A stretch of DNA of 64,000 nt from CAYVOV01 sp964453525 (GTDB lineage Bacteria; Chloroflexota; Dehalococcoidia; Dehalococcoidales; UBA2162): assembly GCA_964453525.1 (NCBI GenBank), contig CAYVOV010000002.1, positions 62,001-126,000 on the forward strand, written 5' to 3'. A model generated the notes under the pieces. That model was not told the DNA's origin. It saw only the letters and a list, made by a program, of their open reading frames with translations, and searched no databases. Position 1 is the first letter of the stretch; each line of letters opens with the position of its first letter. The position numbers and the translations under genes are program-made. This document shows, in pieces, positions 7,467 through 13,901 of the stretch.

Positions 7467-7760
7467 TTGGCTAAGAAAAGCAGCAGCAAATCGAAAACTC
7501 GGAGGCGGAGGCGAGCGAAATATGTACCCTGACGCAAAGTTTGCTCCTTTTGCAGTGAGAATGTTAAAACAATTGACTACAAGGAACCTGCTCGGTTACG
7601 TCGATATGTAGCAGATGGGGGGAAGATTGAACGTCGTCGAAAAACTGGGATTTGTGCCAAACATCAACGTTCACTCGCAGTGGCGATAAAGAGAGCTCGC
7701 CACCTAGCACTTTTACCTTATGTGCCAGCCCATATCCATAAAATAGGAGTGTCGGAATAA
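7467..7760 (+). pseudogene. rpsR: Ribosomal protein bS18-like gene with in-frame TGA
   Basis: Reading from TTG 7467 (GGAG nine bases upstream) gives MAKKSSSKSKTRRRRRAKYV and then, at codon 22 (7530-7532), a TGA. The same frame continues unbroken to TAA 7758-7760 with clear bS18 sequence: RKVCSFC, IDYKEPARLRRYVADGGKI, ERRRKTGICAKHQRSLAVA, IKRARHLALLPYVPAH. The CxxC plus C-x-x-H pattern is the zinc-binding (C+) form of S18. A single CGA-to-TGA change would explain the stop. It is probably a decaying second copy of rpsR carried in the accessory region; recoding is possible but unsupported. It has no ssb or rpsF neighbours, unlike typical rpsR loci. Confidence 0.75.
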
Positions 7761-7834
7761 GAAAATATATAGACAGTCAAAGAATGTGAGTAAAGACAAC
7801 AGAATTGAACAATAGTAATGGAGTTGAGGGAGAA

Positions 7835-7970
7835 ATGATGAAAAAGAGCGGCATTGATGAGGGTATGGTCAAGAAGTTCTTAAAATATAGGCAAGAAGAC
7901 TGCCAACGGAATATAGGCCGGGATTGAAGATACTCCTGACGGCAAACCACTGAAAGTATTTCTTGAATAA
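7835..7970 (+). pseudogene. Remnant: short ORF fused onto a HesB-like C-terminal scrap
   Basis: A 30-codon ORF (ATG 7835, GAGGGAG upstream, TGA 7925-7927) encodes MKKSGIDEGMVKKFLKYRQ and could be the N-terminus of a lost helical protein. It runs directly into a different frame, 7923-7970, that encodes IEDTPDGKPLKVF and a stop: the last ~15 residues of the HesB-like family. The arrangement looks like a deletion that removed most of a HesB-like gene while leaving its end and the microprotein that follows. Confidence 0.5.
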
Positions 7971-7985
7971 AGGAACGTGATTGTA

Positions 7986-8075
7986 ATGGGGAAAAAGGGT
8001 AAAGACAAGAAGACAGCAAAGAAAGCGTATAAACAGAGTGCAGCTTACGTAAAAAAAGGTCCAAAGAAGAAATAA
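7986..8075 (+). CDS. Lysine-rich microprotein, copy 2
   Basis: A 29-codon gene from ATG 7986 (AAAGGAACG upstream) to TAA 8073-8075. The product is about half Lys and aligns end to end with copy 1 at 6145-6234, sharing KKAYKQSAAY and the GPKKK ending. Silent differences between the copies indicate protein-level selection. It lies 15 bp after the HesB-like scrap and 19 bp before the intact HesB-like copy F. Function unknown. Confidence 0.55.
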   Translation: MGKKGKDKKTAKKAYKQSAAYVKKGPKKK

Positions 8076-8094
8076 TCGCGAAAAGGAGTGGGGG

Positions 8095-8376
8095 ATGTTA
8101 GCTGTTACCGAGCGTGCTAAAGAAAGGTTAAGAACAATTCTATCATCTAAAGTGGATAATCCACAGGCTGCTCTGCGGCTGGGTGTTACCGAACAGGGAA
8201 AGCTTGGTCTCTATGTAGATGTAGAAACACGCAAAGATGAGGTGGTAAATCATAAAGGTAAAAAAGTGTTGGTGGTGGAGAGAAAACTGGCTTCCAGCCT
8301 TGATGGATTAACCCTCGATGTTGAATATACATCAGATGGTGTTGAACTGACTATGTTTAAAGATCAGGCGGAATAA
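8095..8376 (+). CDS. Cysteine-less HesB/IscA-like protein (copy F)
   Basis: A 93-residue member of the family: LAVTERAKERLRTILSSK, ALRLGVTEQGKLGLYVDVE, DEVVNHKGKKVLVVERKLA, LDGLTLDVEYTSDGVEL. ATG 8095 follows AAAAGGAGTGGGGG. There is no cysteine, so Fe-S ligation as in IscA is not expected. This is the last copy in the array; a universal-stress-protein tail follows. Confidence 0.75.
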   Translation: MLAVTERAKERLRTILSSKVDNPQAALRLGVTEQGKLGLYVDVETRKDEVVNHKGKKVLVVERKLASSLDGLTLDVEYTSDGVELTMFKDQAE

Positions 8377-8384
8377 AGAGGGCT

Positions 8385-8468
8385 GTAGTGGGAAGCATTA
8401 CCGATGAAGTAGTCATAGAGTCAGGAAAGCCTGTGTTGGTTGTCAATCGACAAGCTCGTAGGAAGTAA
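8385..8468 (+). pseudogene. C-terminal fragment of a universal stress protein
   Basis: The frame ending at TAA 8466-8468 encodes VVGSITDEVVIESGKPVLVV followed by a short basic end. This is the typical last strand and nucleotide-loop region (G-S-x-T-D-x-V-x-x-x-x-x-x-P-V-L-V-V) of UspA-family proteins. There is no N-terminal part or start in this frame, so it is a truncated remnant. It supports the picture of a stress-related block in decay. Confidence 0.55.
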
Positions 8469-8613
8469 AGCTCCTTATAACTAATAGAGAAATGATAACC
8501 TAGCCCTCAAAGGTTCCTCATTTTGTGGCATTGACAACGCTTTTTCAGATATATAGAGTATTTATTACTTGAATACTGATACCGGTGACAAACTCTAAAG
8601 AGGATTATATGTC

Positions 8614-9900
8614 ATGGAAAAAGTTTTAGCTTTGGTCTTAGCTGGGGGCGCTAGTGAGAGGCTTAGTATCTTGGCATCAGAAAGAGCGAAGCCAGCGGTG
8701 CCATTCGGTGGGAAATACCGCATCATTGATTTTACACTGAGTAACTGCTGCAATTCCGGAATCCAGAATGTAGCGGTACTTACCCAATTTAGCCCCCGCT
8801 CTCTAATGCAGCACATAGGTAATGGTAAGACCTGGGACTATGATAGGCCTGGTTATAGCCTTATAGTGCTTCACCCCTTTGTTAGTCGCACAACACGCAG
8901 TTGGTACCGGGGAACAGCTGATGCAGTATACCAAAACCTACTCTACATTTCAGACCAGCCGATATCTGAAGTCCTTATTTTAGCTGGGGACCACGTTTAC
9001 TTTATGCGTTATGATGAATTGGTAAGGTATCACCGGAAGAAGAGTGCGGATGTAACCGTCGGCTTATCGGAGGTGCCGCTGGCTGACGCTCCTCGATTTG
9101 GCATTGTAACCGTAAACCGTCAGGGAAGAGTGGTTGGTTTTGTAGAAAAACCGAGTAAACCTAAGAGCAATATGGTTTCTATGGGTATATACGTCTTTAA
9201 TAAAGATGCCCTGATTGACATTTTGGAAGCAAATGCGAGAGAAAAGGGATCACATGACTTCGGTCATAATATTTTACCGGAAATTATTAGTACCTATAAG
9301 GTTTACGGCTACAAGCATAAAGGGTATTATCGCGATGTAGGTACGATTGATTCTTACTGGAAGGCTAACATGGATTTGATTGCAGATGTGCCCGACTTGA
9401 ATCTCTACAACTTAAGGTCTCAATTGAGAACTTCTACGCAAGATCAGAATATGCCTCCTGTAAAACTAGGCCCAAAAGCACAAGTATCAAGAAGCCTAGT
9501 GTCAGATGGAGCAGTCGTTAATGGTCAGGTGGTAAATTGTATTATTGCCCCAAGGGTATACATTGGGGAAGATGCTCGCATTTGTGATTCTATTGTTTTT
9601 CAAAATACCATCATAGGCAAGGGGGCTGTTATCAACCATTGTATAATCGACAAGCAGGTTTTGGTCGGTGCTGGGTCACACATAGGTTATGGTAATGACC
9701 TTATACCGAATCAAGAGCAACCAGAGTATCTCAACATAGGCATCACCTTGGTGGGCAAGAAAGTAAAAATACCTGAGGGGATTAAGATTGGGCGTAACTG
9801 CAGAGTTGCCCCCAGAACTAATAGTAGTGACTTTGACAGCGACACCATACCCAGTGGCAGCAGTGTGCGGAGAAAAACTGTCAGACGACACGGACTCTAG
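8614..9900 (+). CDS. glgC: Glucose-1-phosphate adenylyltransferase (ADP-glucose synthase)
   Basis: A 428-residue enzyme making ADP-glucose from ATP and glucose-1-phosphate, the committed step of bacterial glycogen synthesis. The N-terminal nucleotidyltransferase domain (about 1-265) carries RAKPAVPFGGKYRIIDFTLS, the LTQF segment and GTADAVYQN; the C-terminal left-handed beta-helix (about 300-420) has hexapeptide-like repeats. The usual nucleotide-loop GGxGxRL is altered to GGASERL. ATG 8614 follows AAAGAGG. No other glycogen genes are adjacent; the gene stands between the stress-like block and an insertion sequence. It is intact in length for the family. Confidence 0.88.
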   Translation: MEKVLALVLAGGASERLSILASERAKPAVPFGGKYRIIDFTLSNCCNSGIQNVAVLTQFSPRSLMQHIGNGKTWDYDRPGYSLIVLHPFVSRTTRSWYRGTADAVYQNLLYISDQPISEVLILAGDHVYFMRYDELVRYHRKKSADVTVGLSEVPLADAPRFGIVTVNRQGRVVGFVEKPSKPKSNMVSMGIYVFNKDALIDILEANAREKGSHDFGHNILPEIISTYKVYGYKHKGYYRDVGTIDSYWKANMDLIADVPDLNLYNLRSQLRTSTQDQNMPPVKLGPKAQVSRSLVSDGAVVNGQVVNCIIAPRVYIGEDARICDSIVFQNTIIGKGAVINHCIIDKQVLVGAGSHIGYGNDLIPNQEQPEYLNIGITLVGKKVKIPEGIKIGRNCRVAPRTNSSDFDSDTIPSGSSVRRKTVRRHGL

Positions 9901-10090
9901 GAGAGTTTAAGGATGGAAATACGGTGCTTGGTTTCCGTTTCCACCGTGGCATGTCTTACTAGGTATAGTTCAACAATGCTAGCTTCTAATCAACGAATAT
10001 ATATATGGTGATCCATCGAATTATCTGCTGACTTTCAGGAAGACAGCTACGCAGGATTAGTTATGTTCACTAAACAATCGTCCATCCCTG

Positions 10091-11297
10091 AAAACGCTGA
10101 CTTTGTCAATAGCTGACAGGGTATTACCTACTCATCCCTTCGTAGCTTCCTGGCTACACTATGTCGTTCAGGTTGAGGCTGCCCAATCATTTTAGCGGTC
10201 TGTCAGACCAGGACGATTAGCGGACTCACCTTTTCCTATTTCTGCAACCACACGCTCCACTTCCTGATAGGATTTCCCGTCTCTGAGGATGTGGTAGATC
10301 CACTCCAGGAGCTTTCTTGCGGTGGCTACCTTAGCAATTTGCCCTCCCTTCTTCCTCTGAACTTTATAATAGAATCGTCTAATTGGCCCGGGCCTTTTAG
10401 CAGCATGTATCGCTGCTTCGATCAATATCCACCGAAGCCACTTCGAGCCTCTTTTCGTTATGTGTCCGTGGTAACTCATGTTTCCTGATTGGCGTGTCGA
10501 AGGTACGAGTCCTGAGTAGGAACAGAGCCTTTTTGCTGATGGAAAACGCCTGACATCGCCAATCTCACTCTTTATCAGCAGAGCGCTGTAATAGCCCACT
10601 CCGGGAATCGTCATCAAAAGCACCGCGTCATGATCCTTTTCCGCTATTTGCTGTACCTTGTTACTGACAGTCCTGATTTCTCCCCTGACGGTATCTAGCA
10701 CATTCAGATATCCTTCCAGGGCGATCTTGTAGTTCTCAGGCAATGCTAGTAAATGCAGGAAGGCCATTCCCGACTTGCCAAACAGGTCACTGTATTCGTT
10801 ATTTACATTGTTCTTAGCCAGGACCATGTGTATCTTATTCTTCACCCTAGTCTGTATATTTACCAGGCTGGCCCTGTAACGTAGGAGCTCTCTACTCAAC
10901 CTTACTGGCCGTTCCCGGTACATAGGACAATGGAAGAAGATTACTTCTTAAAAGGTGCGCTAGGGTAGCAGAATCCACTTTATCAGTCTTAACCTTAGCA
11001 TATGCTATCGCCTTGGTTCTCAAAGGATGAGAGAGTTTGACATCGAAACCCTCATCTTCAAGGCTGTCATAGAGCCAGTACCAACTGGGAGTAGACTCAA
11101 TCGCTACTTCCATACTATCCCCGAACCCTTTAAGGAAATCGATGATCTCTCCGTTACTTGGCAACTTCTTCTGGCTAAGAATCTCTCCCTTTTCGTCCAT
11201 GGTTGTAACGTACGTAAAACTCCTGTGAAAATCTAATCCCGTATAAAGCATCGCTGTACCTCCTGAGCTTATTATGCTCTATAAGGTCAGCGTTTTT
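10091..11297 (-). mobile_element. IS110/IS1111-type insertion sequence, inactivated
   Basis: The element is defined by subterminal inverted repeats: AAAACGCTGACTT at 10091-10103 and its near-complement AGGTCAGCGTTTT at 11284-11296. These flank a DEDD-type transposase gene with about 46 bp upstream and 100 bp downstream. Short subterminal repeats and the longer non-coding end 3' of the gene are typical of the IS1111 branch, whose bridge RNA is reported to lie in that end. True termini may extend a few bases beyond. Region 9901-10090 between glgC and the element shows nothing else. Confidence 0.7.
10192..11251 (-). pseudogene. IS110-family transposase split by a frameshift
   Basis: The N-terminal half (11251 to 10892) carries the RuvC-like DEDD nuclease start: GLDFH, VAIESTPSWYWLYD and KVKTDKVDSATLAHLLRSN. 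The C-terminal half (10923 to 10192) carries the second catalytic domain: IPGVGYYSALLIKSEIGD, then PSTRQSGN with its conserved Ser, and ITKRGSKWLRW. The frames overlap and would join as LSYVP-RERPVR with one added base near 10920. Intact members are single ~340-residue proteins, so this copy is probably inactive. Programmed frameshifting is not usual in this family. Confidence 0.8.
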
Positions 11298-11401
11298 ATG
11301 ACATCAGATTGTTACTCCAAACATAAGTGAAAAGGAATTACCAGAGTTCTATGTTCACGTCGACATCCCGGTGTTTATCTGTCCAAAAATATACATAAAT
11401 A

Positions 11402-11430
11402 TTGACAAACATGTTGTATTTTGAAATGAT
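11402..11430 (+). promoter_or_regulatory. Promoter for the manganese riboswitch transcript
   Basis: TTGACA (11402-11407) and AATGAT (11425-11430) are spaced by 17 bp. Transcription would start about 8 bp later, right at the 5' strand of the riboswitch P1 helix. Confidence 0.65.
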
Positions 11431-11438
11431 GAAATGGT

Positions 11439-11529
11439 AAAGGGGAGTAGCTAAGTCAACAGCTAACGTCAACACGGTCTATAAGACCCGGAGCTGCTGG
11501 TTAGGCAAAAGCTAACAAGCGAGACCTTT
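11439..11529 (+). ncRNA. yybP-ykoY (manganese) riboswitch aptamer
   Basis: The 5' signature AAAGGGGAGTAGCT (11439-11452) and 3' signature AGCGAGACCTTT (11518-11529) form the conserved paired legs of the yybP-ykoY class. AAAGG pairs with CCTTT in P1. Internal hairpins are visible: AGCT/AGCT (11449-11452 with 11461-11464), GGTCT/AGACC (11476-11488) and GTTAG/CTAAC (11500-11516). This class binds Mn2+ in other bacteria and usually turns on metal-export or TerC/MntP-type genes. Here the downstream gene is a CorC/CNNM-type transporter. Confidence 0.85.
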
Positions 11530-11564
11530 ATTGCGATACAAATCATCGCAATAAAGGTCTTTTT
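11523..11564 (+). terminator. Riboswitch expression-platform terminator
   Basis: A perfect 14-bp stem (GACCTTTATTGCGA at 11523-11536, TCGCAATAAAGGTC at 11546-11559) is followed by TTTTT. Its 5' strand includes the ACCTTT that closes riboswitch P1, so the two structures are mutually exclusive. Ligand binding should stabilise P1 and prevent termination (an ON switch). Confidence 0.88.
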
Positions 11565-11645
11565 GCTTTAAAGAACTGAATTCAATAGAGTGCACGATTG
11601 TTTAGCTAATACTGTAATTTCTTGATAACAGGGAGGGGAGAAAAC

Positions 11646-12920
11646 ATGTCTGAACATGACATTTTGTATCTGGGTTTATTCGGACTTTGCTTGATTATAT
11701 CTGCATTCTTTAGTAGTTCGGAAACAGCATTCTTTTCTATGCAAAAAGTAAGACTAAAATACCTCGTTGACAATCAAGTTAAGGGAGCAAAAGCTGTAAA
11801 TAAAATGATCGAGGAACCGGCAAAACTGCTTTCAACCATCTTATTAGGTAATAACCTGGTCAATGTTGCGGCTGCGGCCCTTGCGACGACTCTTGCAATC
11901 ACGTACTTACCAGAAGATCAAGGTGTTCTTACAGCTACCATATTCACTACTATTATTATCCTCATATTCTCTGAAACAATTCCAAAGACAATAGCAACTC
12001 ATCATGCTGAGAAACTGTCACTAACGTATGTTCGGCTACTCGAAGTAATTGCTTGGATATTTGCCCCGTTTGTAATAGTTATAAGCTGGATAACCTCGGT
12101 ATTTACTAAACTCTTAGGGATTAGCTCTACATCCAAAACCCTATTCAGTCAAGATGAAATACGAACCATGATAACAGCAGGGCATCAGGAAGGAGAGGTT
12201 GATGAACCTGAAGCCAAAATGCTCCATAAAGTTTTCGATTTCAGTGACCGATTAGTGCGTGAGGTTATGGTACCTCGTACCGATGTCGTAGCTATTGAAC
12301 AAGGTTCTACTATAACCAATTTTCTAACGTTGCTAGTTGAATTTCCACTATCTCGCTTCCCAGTTTACCGGAAAAATTTGGACAATGTGATGGGGATCTT
12401 GGTCACTAAGGATGTATTTATTGCGCAAGCCCAGGGAAAGATCAATCAACAAAGTACCATTGATTATCTAATCCGACCAGCCTTTTTTACTCCAGAAACT
12501 AAGCATATTAATCAACTCTTTAAAGAAATGAGAGAAACAAATGCTCAGATGGCAATTGTTATTGATGAATTTGGTGGAACGGACGGTATAGTCAGTGTTA
12601 ACGGTCTAGTTGAAGAAATCGTGGGTGATATAGGTGACGAATTGTTATTCATTGAAGATGAATACAAGATAGTTGATGAATATACTTTTTATGTTGATGG
12701 TGGGATGAGAATAGAGGAAGCTAATGAAGAGATAGGGCTTAGTCTTCCTATTAGCGGTGAATATGAGACTATTGCTGGCTTTATACTTAGTCTCCTAGGA
12801 CATGTGCCTCAAGAAAATGAAAAGGCAAAGTATAAAAATTTACAGCTAACCGTGACTAAGATGCGTGGACTTAAGATAGACGAAGTCCGCTTGACTAAAG
12901 AAAGAAATATACCCTCTTAG
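11646..12920 (+). CDS. CorC/HlyC (CNNM-type) membrane transporter with CBS domains
   Basis: A 424-residue membrane protein. The DUF21/CNNM transmembrane domain (about 1-190) starts with LYLGLFGLCLIISAFFSSSE and includes the SETIPKTIATHHAE segment. A CBS pair follows (about 205-330; VMVPRTDVVAIE, SRFPVYRKNLDNVMGILVTK), and the CorC_HlyC domain closes it (about 345-420). The family is linked to Mg2+ or Co2+ transport and export. ATG 11646 with GGGAGGGGAG is preferred to the TTG at 11622. Control by a manganese riboswitch and terminator directly upstream points to a role in Mn2+ (or related divalent) export; this is inference from context. Confidence 0.85.
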   Translation: MSEHDILYLGLFGLCLIISAFFSSSETAFFSMQKVRLKYLVDNQVKGAKAVNKMIEEPAKLLSTILLGNNLVNVAAAALATTLAITYLPEDQGVLTATIFTTIIILIFSETIPKTIATHHAEKLSLTYVRLLEVIAWIFAPFVIVISWITSVFTKLLGISSTSKTLFSQDEIRTMITAGHQEGEVDEPEAKMLHKVFDFSDRLVREVMVPRTDVVAIEQGSTITNFLTLLVEFPLSRFPVYRKNLDNVMGILVTKDVFIAQAQGKINQQSTIDYLIRPAFFTPETKHINQLFKEMRETNAQMAIVIDEFGGTDGIVSVNGLVEEIVGDIGDELLFIEDEYKIVDEYTFYVDGGMRIEEANEEIGLSLPISGEYETIAGFILSLLGHVPQENEKAKYKNLQLTVTKMRGLKIDEVRLTKERNIPS

Positions 12921-13004
12921 GATTAAGTAAAAACAATGAATCAGCTAGACCTTGCTTTTATAACTGATACTTCAAACGGTATCAAATAGCTATACTCATG
13001 GCTG

Positions 13005-13034
13005 GACAAACATCCCTATGTTTGTCTAAATTTT
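13005..13034 (+). terminator. Probable intrinsic terminator after the transporter
   Basis: GACAAACAT (13005-13013) and ATGTTTGTC (13018-13026) form a perfect 9-bp hairpin with a CCCT loop, followed by TAAATTTT. It lies 85 bp after the transporter stop, in the space before a convergent recombinase gene. Confidence 0.6.
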
Positions 13035-13101
13035 AACAAGACAAAGTATATTGTTGAATAGAGCTATATCCATTTGAACACTTGCTTGTTTTGTTACTTT
13101 G

Positions 13102-13788
13102 TTATATATTATTGCCCCATAGATTGTTATACCATAAACGATGCTCTTCACCTGCGATCTTACGATACTTAGCCGTGGTGCTAAAGCTCGCGTGCCCTAA
13201 ATGCTCCTGAAGCAGTCTCATTCCTTCGCCAGAATTATCTATTTTCATTGCGTGGACACTAAAAGCATCCCTCAGTCGATGAGGGCTTATACCCCTGGAT
13301 CTACCAGTTTCCGGGTTTATTAGTTCATTGATACCTGCTCTTGAAGCGCAGTCCCTGACTATCTGCCAGGCTCGATGTCTGTTAATATTAAACACAAGCT
13401 GGGGAGCTTCCGTAATAACTCTCTTGTCCTGACTAATATAGTCTTTCAGAAGGAAGAGTGTCTTTTCATCTATGGGTAGAATCCTTTGTCGTCTTCTTGT
13501 ATTTTCCCGGTTTATGGTTTCTTTTATATTTTTACCACATTCCGGGCAGAAATGATGCTTCCTGGCCAATCTTGTTTTACAGAAGGGGCATAGTAGCAAA
13601 GATCGTGTCTTGAGATGCAATATTCTTATCATGCCCTGTACGAAGTCAATATCATTTATAGTGATAGCAAGAGCTTCTGATACCCGACAACCTAAATAAA
13701 ACAAGAGTCTAATAAGCAACCGATCTCTCATTGAAGTCGCACAACTTTCTATGTTTTCAACATCATGGAGATCAAGGTAAGTTTTCAC
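13102..13788 (-). CDS. Tyrosine recombinase with inserted zinc ribbon (paralogue of the one at 177-866)
   Basis: A 228-residue recombinase, about half identical to the one at the left edge of the window and aligned with it end to end. Catalytic elements are LGCRVSEALAI (Arg), HRLRDAFSVHA (HxxR), LQEHLGHAS (His) and TAKYRKIAG (Tyr). The zinc ribbon is CPFC and CPEC (about residues 67-84). As in its paralogue there is no N-terminal core-binding domain. It follows the ATPase gene at 13902-15926 in the same direction with a 113-bp gap, so it is likely part of the same element. Confidence 0.85.
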   Translation of the reverse strand: MKTYLDLHDVENIESCATSMRDRLLIRLLFYLGCRVSEALAITINDIDFVQGMIRILHLKTRSLLLCPFCKTRLARKHHFCPECGKNIKETINRENTRRRQRILPIDEKTLFLLKDYISQDKRVITEAPQLVFNINRHRAWQIVRDCASRAGINELINPETGRSRGISPHRLRDAFSVHAMKIDNSGEGMRLLQEHLGHASFSTTAKYRKIAGEEHRLWYNNLWGNNI

Positions 13789-13901
13789 TGTGGCTGTCTC
13801 CCGGTGTGTTATAGAATAACACTAGTCTTATTTTCACCGTACAAACATGAGTATTGAATCGGTATTCGTTCTTTAGGATAAACGGGACTGTTTGGAAACC
13901 A

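Noticed and set aside
7530..7532. Selenocysteine or programmed readthrough at the TGA in the S18-like gene
   Set aside because: The expected residue is Arg or similar, no SECIS-like hairpin is evident just downstream, and a dead copy is the simpler reading.
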